Source of the DNA: Salvelinus alpinus
Lineage: Eukaryota > Chordata > Actinopteri > Salmoniformes > Salmonidae
Assembly: GCF_045679555.1 (NCBI RefSeq)
Contig: NC_092099.1
Span: 9,842,076 to 9,906,075 of the forward strand
Direction of reading: 5' to 3'
DNA: 64,000 nt
The translations under genes were made by a program, and so were the position numbers. Below, piece after piece: positions 61,716-64,000 of the stretch (the first letter of the stretch is position 1; each line of letters begins with the position of its first letter). A model generated the notes under the pieces. The model worked only from the letters and a program-made list of their open reading frames with translations. It ran no database searches and was not told the origin of the DNA.

Positions 61716-64000
61716 GTATATTAGTTTCTGAACAAATAGAGCAAAAACTCAAACGGACAACCAGAAAAAGTTTATTCAACCCACAAGCATATATTTATAC
61801 CTTACGACTAGGCACCACCTTGCATGTCTACGATAAAGCATCATTATCTATTGTTAGGCAGAAACACAGTATGTTCGTATCACTGGTAGTGTCATGACCT
61901 GCCTAAGTCTAGGACTCTCTTGGGCGTGGAAGTGTGTGTGTGTGTGTTAGTGTGGCCAGCCTTATCAGGAACTGAAACTAAACTGTTGCTATTTGCCTCC
62001 TTCCTTAGAAATATGAATATTCAGCAACATGTTTGAACAGAATATAAACTTTCTGCACTTCCCCTTGTCTCAGTATCTTTCCATACATAAACTTCGAATT
62101 CACCATTCATTGACCCCCAAAATGTACAATTCTTATACAAGTAAAGTAATAACTATGTTCTAATATGATGACAGGAAAAATTCTACTTCAAGCCAGAATC
62201 CAACAGGTAGAAAAGTGAATGTTTCTGTCTTTCAACTTCATAATTGATAGATGTCAGTGGAGTTATGTTTGTAACATGCCCTATGTTTGACAGCCACACT
62301 TTAGGATAGTCAGACAGGGCATCTCCAGAAGAAGATTGAGGGGCTTTACCTCAGTGTGAACCAGAGGAAACACTACCTGTACTGTTTGACAGGTATGGCC
62401 CAACAACAATATGACCTCAAACACATTATTAATCAAGCAGTAAAACTGATTTGTGAAATAAAATGCATTAGTTATACACATCATACCATGTTTATGATCA
62501 AATGTAGGCATGTGCCCTTGATAAAAATCGAGATATATCTTATTGATCTTAATGATAAAAAGTGTCTGGTTTTATGTGTTGATTTCGCTTACTTTTAATA
62601 TAAGTGTTTTTATAGAACCTCCTTTAATAGTTTCAGCCATAATCTAATTCTTACCTTAAAATGTAACAATAGTTATCACAGAGTGATAAAAGCAGGGAGT
62701 GTGATGGAAATGTATTTTCGTGCCTATGTAATCGTATGTCTAGCACAATGCTACTTTTCTTATAACGCCCTTTTCAGAGTTTCGTCAGGCTTGTATTGAG
62801 TTTGTGAAACTCTCTGACCGAGATAGTAAAGCTTGTTTCATTTACTTTAAGTTTGAGTCTTTAGTGGGGAATTTCCACGACACTATCTTAATGATTTTAT
62901 TGTTGTTGTTTTTTTTTCTTACACAAGACTGTAATTGCAGTCTTTATGTTGATTGGTTAGGCACACAGTAGTAATTTATTAGAATAGCTGACTGAAGATG
63001 TACGAACAGACATTATCACACTCCTGGCAATGGGCTAGAATAAGAGGAAGTTTGCCAACATGGATCATATGTTGGCAAAGAGATATGTGAAGGTATGGAA
63101 TTTTTTTTGGGGGGGGGTGCTTCCATAAAACTTAATTTTTTTACCTGTTTCTTCTTGTATCTGCTTTCTCATTCTTGTTTATCTATTTCTACATGTCTGA
63201 TCTTCTGTTTGCAATCCTGGCTCAGTTTCTTTTATTATTTTTACTAGTCATCTTCGTCGTGACTTTAACATTAATCTGAAGACTGTTGTTTATCTAATTA
63301 AATAACTATGTTTAATTGTTGCCCAATTAAATTAATCATGTAACAGTTAACGAATTACGATCTGGGGCACCACGAGAGTGGTTCTTTAAAGAGTTACCAT
63401 CTCCCGAATCAAACTCTAAAAGGTCTTTACCTATCACATCTATAAACAGTCAACTTATTAATCATAACCTCGTATCATATCACCATTCTGAACAGTCGTA
63501 ACCTCCTTGCATCTGCAAAAACCGAGCCTTACTTATGACTCAGTGCTTCACAAATTGGTTTAATTATTTATTTACTAGCTAATTCAATGGGAACACAGGA
63601 TAAACATACCCACTTTGCATCGGTTACTTACTGGAAACTTCATACGCTGAAAACAGGTCCCTAGCGGAATGACAACAACATTGGAGACCAGCCTACATTT
63701 GAACCTTCACCTATGTTATTCCTTAATTGAATTGTATTTTTTTCAGAATGTCAAAAGACTGAAGGAGGAGACCAGCCTCCTTGAAGAAAAGCGGCACAGC
63801 TGGACATCAACGGCGCTGTGCTACAGGAGTGGGTTGCTGAGGTGCTGCAGTGGCCTGAAGGTATATTAGTTTCTGAACAAATAGAGCAAAAACTCAAACG
63901 GACAACCAGAAAAAGTTTATTCAACCCACAAGCATATATTTATACCTTATGACTTGGCACCACCTTGCATGTCTACGATAAAGCATCATTATCTATTGTT

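Larger units (their letters stand above)
59724..64000. repeat. direct tandem duplication, about 2.15 kb units
   Basis: Both copies start CACTGGTAGTGTCATGACCT (59724 and 61881). They stay collinear, apart from microsatellite length and a few small indels, to the window end (64000 matches 61855). Spacing is 2,157 bases at the start and 2,145 near the end. Differences are scattered single bases, so the copies are a few percent diverged or less. A TG tract near the start differs in length (59775-59801 longer than 61932-61947). The copies hold the LTR-like and exon-like segments listed separately. The second copy is not complete in this window. Confidence 0.95.

Overview
The window looks like non-coding nuclear DNA of a salmonid fish (Salmo or Oncorhynchus type). 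It carries many Tc1/mariner elements of several families, including a relative of the salmonid elements from which Sleeping Beauty was derived. It also carries tRNA-derived SINEs that borrow LINE 3' tails, an APE-RT LINE, Rex1-like and L2-like LINE fragments, short LTR elements and very long dinucleotide microsatellites. I found no convincing host protein-coding gene and no rRNA or tRNA gene. Nearly every recognisable coding stretch belongs to a transposon and nearly all are broken.

Layout. 1-9 kb: mostly unassigned DNA with a (TG)n tract, a short LTR element (2.3-3.1 kb), a SINE and a LINE fragment. 9.1-12 kb: a minus-strand SINE split by a short LTR element with two LTRs, then a hAT-like element and a solo LTR. 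12.7-16.1 kb: a (GA)n tract and a minus-strand Tc1 element split by a 1.7 kb hAT element with a perfect 8-bp target duplication. 16-21.4 kb: a SINE, a LINE tail, two abutting Tc1 elements and a hAT end. 21.6-24.9 kb: a minus-strand APE-RT LINE carrying two solo LTRs, each with a perfect 5-bp target duplication. 25.8-28.6 kb: a 29-bp minisatellite of 96 units with a 47-unit higher-order period. 28.7-30.3 kb: a Tc1 element with complete ends. 30.3-39.5 kb: scattered Tc1, SINE, MITE and LINE fragments.

39.5-44 kb holds the most unusual element. A decayed DDE transposase on the plus strand converges with a multi-exon minus-strand gene that has a SWIM-type zinc motif followed by a YqaJ-like exonuclease domain. 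That pair is the signature of an ISL2EU (PIF/Harbinger-related) transposon. 44-54.8 kb is an almost continuous run of Tc1 elements. It includes the Sleeping Beauty relative (47.5-49.2 kb) and ends in a Tc1 element turned into a 1,570-bp palindrome with two 582-bp arms. 56.7-57.2 kb is a hAT-type MITE, followed by a perfect 28-bp palindrome. 58-59.3 kb is a deleted endogenous retrovirus (gag zinc knuckle, protease and start of reverse transcriptase, all broken). 59.7-64 kb is a roughly 2.15-kb direct tandem duplication carrying LTR-like and exon-like segments. The window ends about 40 bp short of the end of the second copy.

The elements do not form a pathway. What can be read is a history of nested insertions: LTR element into SINE, hAT into Tc1, solo LTRs into LINE, MITE and the YqaJ gene, and Tc1 next to Tc1.
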